A stretch of 25,261 nucleotides of DNA, taken from assembly GCA_019918135.1 (NCBI GenBank), contig WBZZ01002858.1, forward strand, positions 122,501 to 147,761, read 5' to 3'. Positions 18,331 to 25,261 of this stretch are shown piece by piece (positions within the stretch are counted from its first letter, which is position 1; every line of letters starts with the position of its first letter). Source of the stretch: Paulinella micropora. Lineage: Eukaryota; Cercozoa; Imbricatea; Euglyphida; Paulinellidae. The notes beneath the pieces are model-generated. The model saw only the letters and a program-made list of their open reading frames with translations. It did no database searches and was not told the origin of the DNA. Made by a program: the position numbers and the translations under genes.

Positions 18331-18686
18331 AATAAATTCATTGAAAACCAAATAAAGTCTCTTGAGGAAAAAAAAGAAAAAAATAATCAATAGATAAAAG
18401 TGTTGAAGAAACACATTAAAAACCTAAAACAAGCTAGAGAAGATGTTGTTGTTTCAAAGCAAGCTAAGAAGCAATCAACATTCTTAATAGAAGAAATGAC
18501 TAAATATAATAGTTTGTTAAATCAAGTGCTCAACATCAAGGCAGAAATAACCACTGCTAGAGATGTTAGTGATGTCTTGCTATTATAACTAATCAACGAA
18601 AGAGATTAGATGAAGCTATATTAATGATAAAACAAAAGCAAAAACGAAGACTGATGATACAACAAAAACCTATGAATACTGAATAA
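18331..18686 (+). pseudogene. Coiled-coil gene remnant, segment 3
   Basis: Continues the frame of segments 1 and 2: NKFIENQIKSLEEKKEKNNQ, then TAG at 18391-18393. It then runs on in the same frame with KKHIKNLKQAREDVV and FLIEEMTKYNSLLNQVLNIK to TAA at 18586-18588. A shift of one base near 18575-18585 allows a further 35 codons of Arg/Gln/Lys-rich sequence ending at TAA 18684-18686. The heptad-like Leu/Ile spacing and high Lys/Glu content indicate a coiled coil. The two stops and the shift suggest decay. The product is not recognised. Confidence 0.5.
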
Positions 18687-18809
18687 ATATATTAACAGGT
18701 AGGGTCTAAAACTAGCGTGTCTTTAAATTGTGTTTATTAACACTAAAATTCCAAAATTTTCAAAATGTGGAAACACCTACCCATAACTTTTGTTGTGTGG
18801 TAGGCTTCA

Positions 18810-19224
18810 ATGTCTGGAAGAAAGGAAGTAGCCCCGCCTGGAAAAGAACTTTTTGGCGAATTTACTACAAAGAAGACCAATAATCTGTCTTTAAAGACAA
18901 TTGAGACGGAGGAATTCAAAATTTTCTTTTACGTCAGTGAGAGAAGAGCTTACGCGGCGAAATAGAAGGCTGTTAGGAAATATAACTACAAATTATTCAA
19001 AAATAGTATTTCCGAACTTGATGGTGAAATTACGAAATTCCGATTAGACAATGATGATAAAGTCCTTTTTCATCAAGCGGAATGGAAAATGTATCACAAA
19101 TAACAGCGAAGATTATGAACGAGCTAAAAAATATATAAATATTGAATTAAAAACAAAACACTTCAATTCATTGTTTGGTTTGGTACAAGATGATCTTCCT
19201 GAGTTGGAAGATGCTAATTATTAA
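18810..19224 (+). pseudogene. Decayed small ORF, unknown protein
   Basis: From ATG 18810 the frame reads MSGRKEVAPPGKELFGEFTT and, after about 50 codons, meets TAG (18963-18965). The same frame runs on to about 19080. After a one-base shift near 19080-19090 it continues as SEDYERAKKYINIELKTKHF to a DDLPELEDANY end at TAA 19222-19224. Its length would be about 137 residues. It lies 120 bp after the coiled-coil remnant on the same strand with similar base composition, so both may come from one old gene set or element. The family is not recognised. Confidence 0.4.
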
Positions 19225-19498
19225 ATTGTTTTTGATTTTCTTTTTAGGTGTGGGCTTCACTTCTTATTTTTTGCTTTATTATTTATTTTCGCTTTTTAGG
19301 TTTGGTGCTTCAGGTAATTCCTGTTTCTTGCTTTCATTTCGCTTTCTCTTCTATTTTTTTTCTTCATCTACATGATTTCTCTTCAATTTCTCTTGGATTT
19401 ATATTAGTTGTTAAAAATAGCTATTTGGACTTAACTACACCTTTTCTAGGGAGTATTTTTCTTGAAAAATGACTCTAGAAAAAGTGTAATTATCTTCT
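19225..19498. other. T-rich spacer
   Basis: T-rich sequence with no supported gene. It separates the old remnants from the (GA)n tract at the LINE 5' side. Confidence 0.6.
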
Positions 19499-19574
19499 GA
19501 GAGAGAGAGAGAGAGAGCAGAGACAGAGAGAGCAGAGAGAGAGAGCAGAGAGAGAGAGCAGAGAGAGAGGGAGG

Positions 19575-19607
<33 letters not shown>

Positions 19608-19683
19608 GGAGGGAGGGAGGGAGGGAGAGAGAGAGAGAGAGATGTAGAGAGAGAGATGTAGAGAGAGAGATGTAGAGAGAGAG

Positions 19684-19726
<43 letters not shown>

Positions 19727-19728
19727 CC
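19499..19728. repeat. (GA)n microsatellite at the LINE 5' boundary
   Basis: About 230 bp of GA units with GAGAGCA and GGGA variants and a tandem GATGTAGAGAGAGA block (about 19640-19680). The LINE sequence starts directly after it (GGAGGCCGTC). The minus-strand Ser/Leu frames across it are artefacts. Confidence 0.95.
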
Positions 19729-21231
19729 GTCAAAAAACGAAAACAACAAAGTACACCAACAAGAAGCGAACAAGTCCAAGAACAAGCCCCAAAAATCAAC
19801 GACGGAGCCAACAGACCTTCCTCTCTCCAAAAAAGAAAAAAGAAAAAAGGCAAAAAAACCAAAGAAAAAGGCAAGGAAGTGACAAGCGGACTTTCCACCG
19901 AATGGGAAGACGAAGAAAGCGATCACGAAGAACAAAGCGACAAGAACGATGCCCCTAGCAAAACCAACGAAGCCAACCACGAAGAAAGGGACGACGCCAA
20001 CCCGCTCAAAACACCAACCAGACCAGCACGAACCAGCGACGTCGACACAGGCAACAACGACAACGGACCCGGAGACGCCAACGACGACGTAAAGACGTTA
20101 CAGCAGAGCATCTCTCAACAACAATTTGGCAACATGCTCGCGCCTCACCTCAACGACATATTTAAGCAAATAGCAGATAAGATGCAAACTGTACTGGAGC
20201 CCTTCAAAGAGTGTATCCGAAAAGACCTCCAAACCATGATCACTGAACAACAAGAGAAGTCAATTCATGCAACTGCCAAACTGAGCCAAGACATACTCGA
20301 CCTGCGCAATCAAACGAGCCAACTCGAAGCCAAGATTAACAAACAAACCGAGAAGCAAACAGAGGCAAGCAAGAAGCAAGATCAGCGCCTGTCAGAACAC
20401 CAAACTGAACTCAGCCAGCTCACTGCTACCATGGACTCCATCCGACTAGAGCTCAACGAAACCAAATCCCAATTCAACAAATGGAAAAATTTGCAAGAGC
20501 GCCAAGCAAAAACACCACTCCCTGCTATGCATGGTCAATGGTCTAACAACACAACCGAGTTTCTCAAATCTCTACAAGCTAACTCACAAACCAATACACA
20601 TGCACACACATTCAGCGCTAGCCACCCACCAGAACGCAAACAGGCCACAGAAAACCAGAGACAGAATCAACGAGACCCAACATGCGAACTCAGCATTTCT
20701 GGCATACCATACATGCCCAAAGAGAACACTCTGAACATAGTGAAAGCAATGATGAATGCAAAAAATATTCTATACCAGGAAGGTGACATCATCAAATGCT
20801 TTCGAGCAAAGAGCACAAAACCCAGACGAGAGGAACCCAAACAACCACCTGCTATCATAGTGCGCTTCAGCACAAACAACATCAAAACACACTTCAAAAA
20901 ACACGACCCACTCCAACCACTCACCCACGAAACAGTAGACTGGACAGGCACACACCTCGTAGACCAAACATTCAAAATATTCATCAACGAAAGCCTCCCA
21001 CCAAACACCCTCATGCTCTTAAAACAGGCAATCAAGCTAAAGAAAGAGCTCATTAAGGCCACTGGCGCTACCATCTACGTCTGGACCAGAGACGGCGAAG
21101 TCTTCTTCAAGGAGCAGACAAAGGAGCACAGGTTGGTAATCAAGACAGAAGAAGACATCAAAATCATCAAAGAATTACACATACCCCACAAGCCAAACCA
21201 ACAGCACAACAACACACCCATGAACATCTAA
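19729..21231 (+). CDS. LINE ORF1 protein (coiled coil, RRM-like, C-terminal domain)
   Basis: The frame is open from the GA tract to TAA at 21229-21231. The first in-frame ATG is 20134; the Lys/Arg- and then Glu/Asp-rich stretch before it is coding-like but has no ATG, so the copy may be 5' truncated or use another start. From about 20190 a coiled coil runs to about 20500 (LSQDILDLRNQTSQLEAKIN region). Then, after a Thr/His/Gln linker, comes an RRM-like fold beginning CELSISGIPY and ending AIIVRFSTN. A C-terminal domain follows with FINESLPPNTLMLLKQA and IYVWTRDGEVFFK, a pattern common in ORF1 proteins of CR1/Jockey-group LINEs. Such proteins bind element RNA. Confidence 0.8.
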   Translation, partial: VKKRKQQSTPTRSEQVQEQAPKINDGANRPSSLQKRKKKKGKKTKEKGKEVTSGLSTEWEDEESDHEEQSDKNDAPSKTNEANHEERDDANPLKTPTRPARTSDVDTGNNDNGPGDANDDVKTLQQSISQQQFGNMLAPHLNDIFKQIADKMQTVLEPFKECIRKDLQTMITEQQEKSIHATAKLSQDILDLRNQTSQLEAKINKQTEKQTEASKKQDQRLSEHQTELSQLTATMDSIRLELNETKSQFNKWKNLQERQAKTPLPAMHGQWSNNTTEFLKSLQANSQTNTHAHTFSASHPPERKQATENQRQNQRDPTCELSISGIPYMPKENTLNIVKAMMNAKNILYQEGDIIKCFRAKSTKPRREEPKQPPAIIVRFSTNNIKTHFKKHDPLQPLTHETVDWTGTHLVDQTFKIFINESLPPNTLMLLKQAIKLKKELIKATGATIYVWTRDGEVFFKEQTKEHRLVIKTEEDIKIIKELHIPHKPNQQHNNTPMNI

Positions 21232-24200
21232 ATGAGCACCCAAAATAAACCCCCAGAGCATCTCACCCACCCTAACCTCCTCCCACAATCCTTCAAACCA
21301 TACCTGTCTCTCACTTCAAAAAATAACAAAAATAAAACATATAATAAGAACATAAAAAACAACAGCAACAATAATAATAAAAATAACAATAACAATAAAA
21401 ACAACAACACACACAACAATACAATCACAATATACCACACCAACATCCACTCCCTCAAAGCACACCATCAAGACCTAATCACACACCTACAACTCCTACC
21501 CTTCCAACCAGACATCATCATACTCACAGATAACTACATAACCCAACCAACCAGTAACAACGCATTTCCAATCCCTACATACACAGCTAAACATCACATC
21601 GACATCTCAATATACTATAAAAGCAACATGCACATTACAATAGTCGATAAACAAACCATATCGGACTCATGCAAAACTCCACTAACACTAAGAATATATA
21701 ATAATAAACTTAAAAACAAACCAATACACACAATAATAGGTATGTATAGACGCCCACTCATAGACAAACAATTCATGCATGCATTACAAAATAACATAAA
21801 CAGCATACTACAGAAAACGCCTACAAGCACAATAACACTAGTAGGTGACATCAACTACAACCTACTCGACAACATACATAAACCACACACAGACTTTCAA
21901 AACCTAATGGTACACAACAACCTCTACACAACAATAACAAAAGCAACAAGACACGACATGGTCCACACAACATCCCACACACTCATAGACATGATAATCA
22001 CCAACATCAATGCCAACATAGAATCAAACATTATAAGCCCATGCATATCAGACCACCACCCCATATACGCAATAATACACACCCGCACAAGAAAACCAGA
22101 CACAGACAACACACCCAGACTTACCAAAAACATGTACGACAAAAACAAAGACGCAATCCTAGCAAACCTCAAAACACAGTTAGAATACATCACGCAGGAC
22201 AACACAGAAAGCAGCGACACAAACCAAAAGTTTAGAGACATACAAACAACAATAACAAAAGTAATAGAACACTTCGAACGAAAACCCAAGCAATGCAATA
22301 GAAGAAAAAGCTGGTGCAGCCCCATAATAAAGAGGCAAATAAGAAAAAAGCACCTACTATATAAAAAATGGAGAGATAACCCGACAACAGAAAACAAACA
22401 GGCATACAGGACACAGAGGTACAAAGTCGACAAAATAATACACAAAGCCAAAAAAGACGAAATAATGAAGACGCTAGAAGAAAATAAAAACAACCCAAAA
22501 AAACAACACAGAAAACTCAGAGAATTAGTACCTAACAACAAACCACCGAGAGCGTCACCAACCACAATACAGTACAACAACAAAACACACACAGACCCCA
22601 TAGAAATAGCAAACGCACTCAACGATCACTACATAACAATAGGTAAAAAAACAAGCAACAGCATACCAACAACCGAACACAAACAACAACAAGAAGAGAG
22701 AGCGGAAGAAAACAAACAAACACATCCAAGCTTCAAACTACATAACACAACAGAAGACATTGTAAACAAAACACTAAAAAATATGAACAGAGATAAAGCA
22801 GAGGACATATACAAAATAAAACCAACACTTATAAAAGACATGCACGCCTTCCTCACACCTATGCTTACCAACCTCTTCAACAAAGCCATAAATGAAAATA
22901 AATACCCAGACGCACTTAAAACAACAAAAGTAATAGAACTATACAAAGCCAGCGACACAAGCATGCCAGCCAACTACAGACCGATATCACTACTACCCAT
23001 AATAGCTAAAGTATTTGACACAATAATAAATAAACAAATAATGTACCACCTAACAAAACACAACATAATATCACATACACAATACGCATTCCGACCTAAC
23101 TCAAGCACAACCATGACAGTCCAAACCATAATAAACCAAATACAAAAACATAAAGATAAAGAAGAGCTAGTACTAGCTCTTTACGTAGACCTCTCGAAAG
23201 CATACGACACAGTAGAACATTCAAAGTTACTCGACAAACTTCGACGAAATTTTAATTTCAACGAAGGCACAGTCCAGTTCTTTGAATCCTACTTCTCAAA
23301 TCGCATTCAAGAAGTCCACACACAATATGCCAAGTCCCACAAACGCACCATCACACATGGCATCCCACAAGGCAGCACATTATCCACCACCTTCTTCCTA
23401 CTCTATATTAACGACATAATCAATATCATACAACAAGGAACAGTATATACATATGCAGACGACACAACACTTATAATAACTGCAAAAACTCCTACAGACT
23501 TACAACAAAAAACACAAACAGAAATAACTAAGCTAATAAACTACTTCCATTCTAATAACCTAGTACCCAACCCAACAAAAACAACATACACAATTTTCCA
23601 TAAAACAAAACAAAATATCACAATAACAATAAACAACCACACCCTCGAGCAATGCCAACACGCAAAACTCCTGGGCATAACACTACAACATAACCTTAAA
23701 TATGACCAACATATCAACAACATAATCCGTAAACTCCAACCCACAATCAACTCATTATTATATGCTAAAAAATATCTAAACACCAAAACAATGAAACAAC
23801 TATACTACACACACATATATCCACACCTCATACAAAACATCTCCATCTGGGGGACGCATGACAACAAAAAGAAATATATACAACCACTCATAAAAATACA
23901 CAAAAAAATAATCAGAATAATTGCAAAAACACACTACCGCGCACATACCAAACCAATCCTAAATCAACTCAAACTACTCGACATCACCCACCTATACACC
24001 CTCCGTGTATGCATAGAAAATCACCCATTCATTTACCCTAAAAAACACCTCAACAGACCACTCCACAATAACACATTTACACCAATCAATACCATACATC
24101 CATACAAAACCCGATACTCAACAAAAGGCAGCCTCTTTGTTAACCACAAAGACCCATACCTCACCAAGATCTTTGCAGATCAATGGAAATCAATTCCAAA

Positions 24201-24282
24201 ACATATAACAGATGAAACAAAAATAAAGCCATTCAAAAAAGCACTAATGACATATCTACTAAAACATCAACAAACATCATAA
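21232..24282 (+). CDS. LINE ORF2: endonuclease and reverse transcriptase
   Basis: 1016 codons from an ATG that directly abuts the ORF1 stop (TAA|ATG, same frame). Residues about 30-65 are Asn/Lys-rich. The APE-type endonuclease follows: TNIHSL (N71), LTDNYI (D100 where Glu is usual), GMYRRP, GDINYNLL, TLIDMIITN and SDHHPI. RT: NYRPISLLP (about 582), LYVDLSKAYDTV, GIPQGSTLS and the active site YADD (741-744), then LLGITL and a C-terminal region without RNase H or a clear zinc knuckle. It nicks target DNA and primes reverse transcription there. Motifs fit the Jockey/CR1/L2 group; the exact clade needs a tree. No stops or frameshifts were seen. Confidence 0.95.
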   Translation: MSTQNKPPEHLTHPNLLPQSFKPYLSLTSKNNKNKTYNKNIKNNSNNNNKNNNNNKNNNTHNNTITIYHTNIHSLKAHHQDLITHLQLLPFQPDIIILTDNYITQPTSNNAFPIPTYTAKHHIDISIYYKSNMHITIVDKQTISDSCKTPLTLRIYNNKLKNKPIHTIIGMYRRPLIDKQFMHALQNNINSILQKTPTSTITLVGDINYNLLDNIHKPHTDFQNLMVHNNLYTTITKATRHDMVHTTSHTLIDMIITNINANIESNIISPCISDHHPIYAIIHTRTRKPDTDNTPRLTKNMYDKNKDAILANLKTQLEYITQDNTESSDTNQKFRDIQTTITKVIEHFERKPKQCNRRKSWCSPIIKRQIRKKHLLYKKWRDNPTTENKQAYRTQRYKVDKIIHKAKKDEIMKTLEENKNNPKKQHRKLRELVPNNKPPRASPTTIQYNNKTHTDPIEIANALNDHYITIGKKTSNSIPTTEHKQQQEERAEENKQTHPSFKLHNTTEDIVNKTLKNMNRDKAEDIYKIKPTLIKDMHAFLTPMLTNLFNKAINENKYPDALKTTKVIELYKASDTSMPANYRPISLLPIIAKVFDTIINKQIMYHLTKHNIISHTQYAFRPNSSTTMTVQTIINQIQKHKDKEELVLALYVDLSKAYDTVEHSKLLDKLRRNFNFNEGTVQFFESYFSNRIQEVHTQYAKSHKRTITHGIPQGSTLSTTFFLLYINDIINIIQQGTVYTYADDTTLIITAKTPTDLQQKTQTEITKLINYFHSNNLVPNPTKTTYTIFHKTKQNITITINNHTLEQCQHAKLLGITLQHNLKYDQHINNIIRKLQPTINSLLYAKKYLNTKTMKQLYYTHIYPHLIQNISIWGTHDNKKKYIQPLIKIHKKIIRIIAKTHYRAHTKPILNQLKLLDITHLYTLRVCIENHPFIYPKKHLNRPLHNNTFTPINTIHPYKTRYSTKGSLFVNHKDPYLTKIFADQWKSIPKHITDETKIKPFKKALMTYLLKHQQTS

Positions 24283-24307
24283 TATATGTAACATATGCAC
24301 ACGCGCG

Positions 24308-24311
24308 AAAA

Positions 24312-24388
<77 letters not shown>
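24308..24388. repeat. A-run and (GA)n at the LINE 3' end
   Basis: An A-run (24308-24320) passes directly into about 34 uninterrupted GA units ending at 24387. It lies 25 bp after the ORF2 stop and marks the 3' end of the element or its target. Confidence 0.95.
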
Positions 24389-24392
<4 letters not shown>

Positions 24393-24505
24393 GAACACCA
24401 AGCTTGCTCCTTTGTCTACTACCTGAAGGAGAACTCTCCGGATCAATCGACGTATATGGTCAACCACGCCCACTCTCAACTCCCCCCTCTCTCTCTCTTT
24501 CTCTC

Positions 24506-24548
<43 letters not shown>

Positions 24549-25159
24549 ACTTCTTCTAGATGGAAAAGAAAAGAGAGGGGGGGCCGCCGCACATAAACGA
24601 CTACACCTTTACAATAACATATATACATAACATAACAACATAATATTAATATCACCGCACAATATATCTAAACAGAAATATTAATTTTAATAACTATAAT
24701 ATAATATTAATACTGAGCAGCTGAATACTAATTTAATATCGATATCTTCCTTAATACGCTCAACTAGTACTGAATAACTAGGTTTCCACCTTAGATAAAG
24801 GTATAACTTACTAGCTATACTTTTCACGTGGACGTTCCCTGAGTCCAATTGTAAAATTGTTCTCTCAATAAAAATGAAGAAGAAGAAGAGAGGGAGAGAG
24901 AGAGCGGGGGGCCCTCCCCCGGAAACCCCAGCCCTGCAATTGTAAGTACCACACACGAATGGCTGAGAAGAACGCTTCAAGTATCTAATAGTTGTGCCAG
25001 AAATGTTTATACATGTTACCTCCTGCAGTTGAACGTACCCTGCTGTGGAAAGGGGGAGAGAGAGAGACGAGCCGCGCACACGGACAAAACCGACAAAAAA
25101 ACAACCACACAACCAAAATCCAAAAAACGACGCAAGAAAGCCAAAAAGAATTTGGTCCA
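24389..25159. other. Right flank with (CT)n and GA/G-rich blocks, no gene
   Basis: No gene is supported. There is a (CT)n tract at about 24482-24547, then AT-rich sequence (24600-24760) and GA-rich stretches that turn into G/C-rich motifs near 24575-24590, 24889-24925 and 25043-25080. Minus-strand open frames here are shadows of low-complexity sequence. Confidence 0.6.
24482..24547. repeat. (CT)n microsatellite
   Basis: CT units, with a few TTT interruptions, in the opposite orientation to the GA tract about 95 bp upstream. Confidence 0.9.
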
Positions 25160-25192
25160 GCAAACCAGCGTACGCAGCGTACGCTGGTTTGC
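25160..25192. repeat. 33-nt near-perfect palindrome
   Basis: The 16-base arm GCAAACCAGCGTACGC is followed by a single A and then its exact reverse complement. It would form a very stable cruciform or RNA hairpin. It lies close to the window end in A/C-rich sequence, and its context is unknown. Confidence 0.9.
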
Positions 25193-25261
25193 GACCCGCG
25201 CAAACGACAAAAAATACAAAAAAAAACAAAACATGTATCTGGTTTTACGGAGAAATGCATG

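Larger units (their letters stand above)
19499..24388 (+). mobile_element. Non-LTR (LINE) retrotransposon bounded by (GA)n
   Basis: Two long frames, ORF1 and ORF2, in the order typical of Jockey/CR1/L2-type LINEs. The 3' UTR is only about 25 bp, followed by an A-run (24308-24320) and (GA)n. (GA)n also directly precedes the 5' end. The span given includes both GA tracts; the element proper is about 19729-24320. ORF2 is uninterrupted. The coding strand is very poor in G and T. Confidence 0.9.

Noticed and set aside
19435..19980. Minus-strand Ser/Leu-rich membrane-like proteins
   Set aside because: They read through the GA repeat and antisense to LINE ORF1; the hydrophobicity comes from the repeat.
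21228..22973. Minus-strand hydrophobic frames opposite LINE ORF2
   Set aside because: They are antisense shadows of an A/C-rich coding strand that carries clear endonuclease and RT motifs.
1..25261. CRISPR arrays, rRNA or tRNA genes
   Set aside because: No spaced direct repeats or tRNA box A/B pairs were seen on reading; the repeats present are microsatellites and element ends.

Overview
This is a eukaryotic window that consists almost entirely of transposable elements. The evidence is short GT-AG introns (57-90 nt) in the leftmost gene, an LTR retrotransposon, a piggyBac-type DNA transposon, a LINE-type non-LTR retrotransposon and long microsatellites. There are no bacterial-style operons, rRNA or tRNA genes. 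The species cannot be fixed from the sequence. A protist, alga or other repeat-rich eukaryote fits, but this is inference.

Layout. (1) 1-3982: flank with a large (TAG)n microsatellite, then a multi-exon gene (about 1302-3982) coding for a Cys/His-rich protein with a transposase-like DDE core; one exon is broken by a homopolymer frameshift. (2) 3983-5092 and 18328-19224: AT-rich remnants of an older gene or element, including an integrase-C-terminus-like piece and a coiled-coil frame. (3) 5093-15427: a complete Ty3/Gypsy-like LTR retrotransposon with 218-bp LTRs that differ at two positions, AATT target duplications, candidate PBS and PPT, gag, pol (protease-like region, RT, RNase H, integrase, GPY/F) and a 3' extension. 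Gag and pol are in one frame separated by a single TGA in the context TGA-CTA. (4) 15451-18327: a piggyBac-family transposon on the minus strand with terminal inverted repeats and apparent GAT duplications. (5) 19499-24388: a LINE with ORF1 and an uninterrupted 1016-codon ORF2 (endonuclease plus RT), bounded on both sides by (GA)n. (6) 24389-25261: (CT)n/(GA)n-rich flank with a 33-nt near-perfect palindrome.

How it fits together. Elements 3 and 4 inserted only 19 bp apart in the same older coiled-coil reading frame. Removing both, with one copy of each target duplication, keeps that frame continuous from 5043 to 18390. The LTR element and the piggyBac carry many frameshifts, often at homopolymers or short repeats, although the LTRs are about 99% identical. 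They are therefore either recently inactivated copies or carry assembly indels. The LINE ORF2 is intact. The best candidates for new biology are the stop-readthrough gag-pol with a CCCH/RGG nucleocapsid, the piggyBac with a non-TTAA duplication, and the (GA)n-bounded, strongly A+C-skewed LINE.
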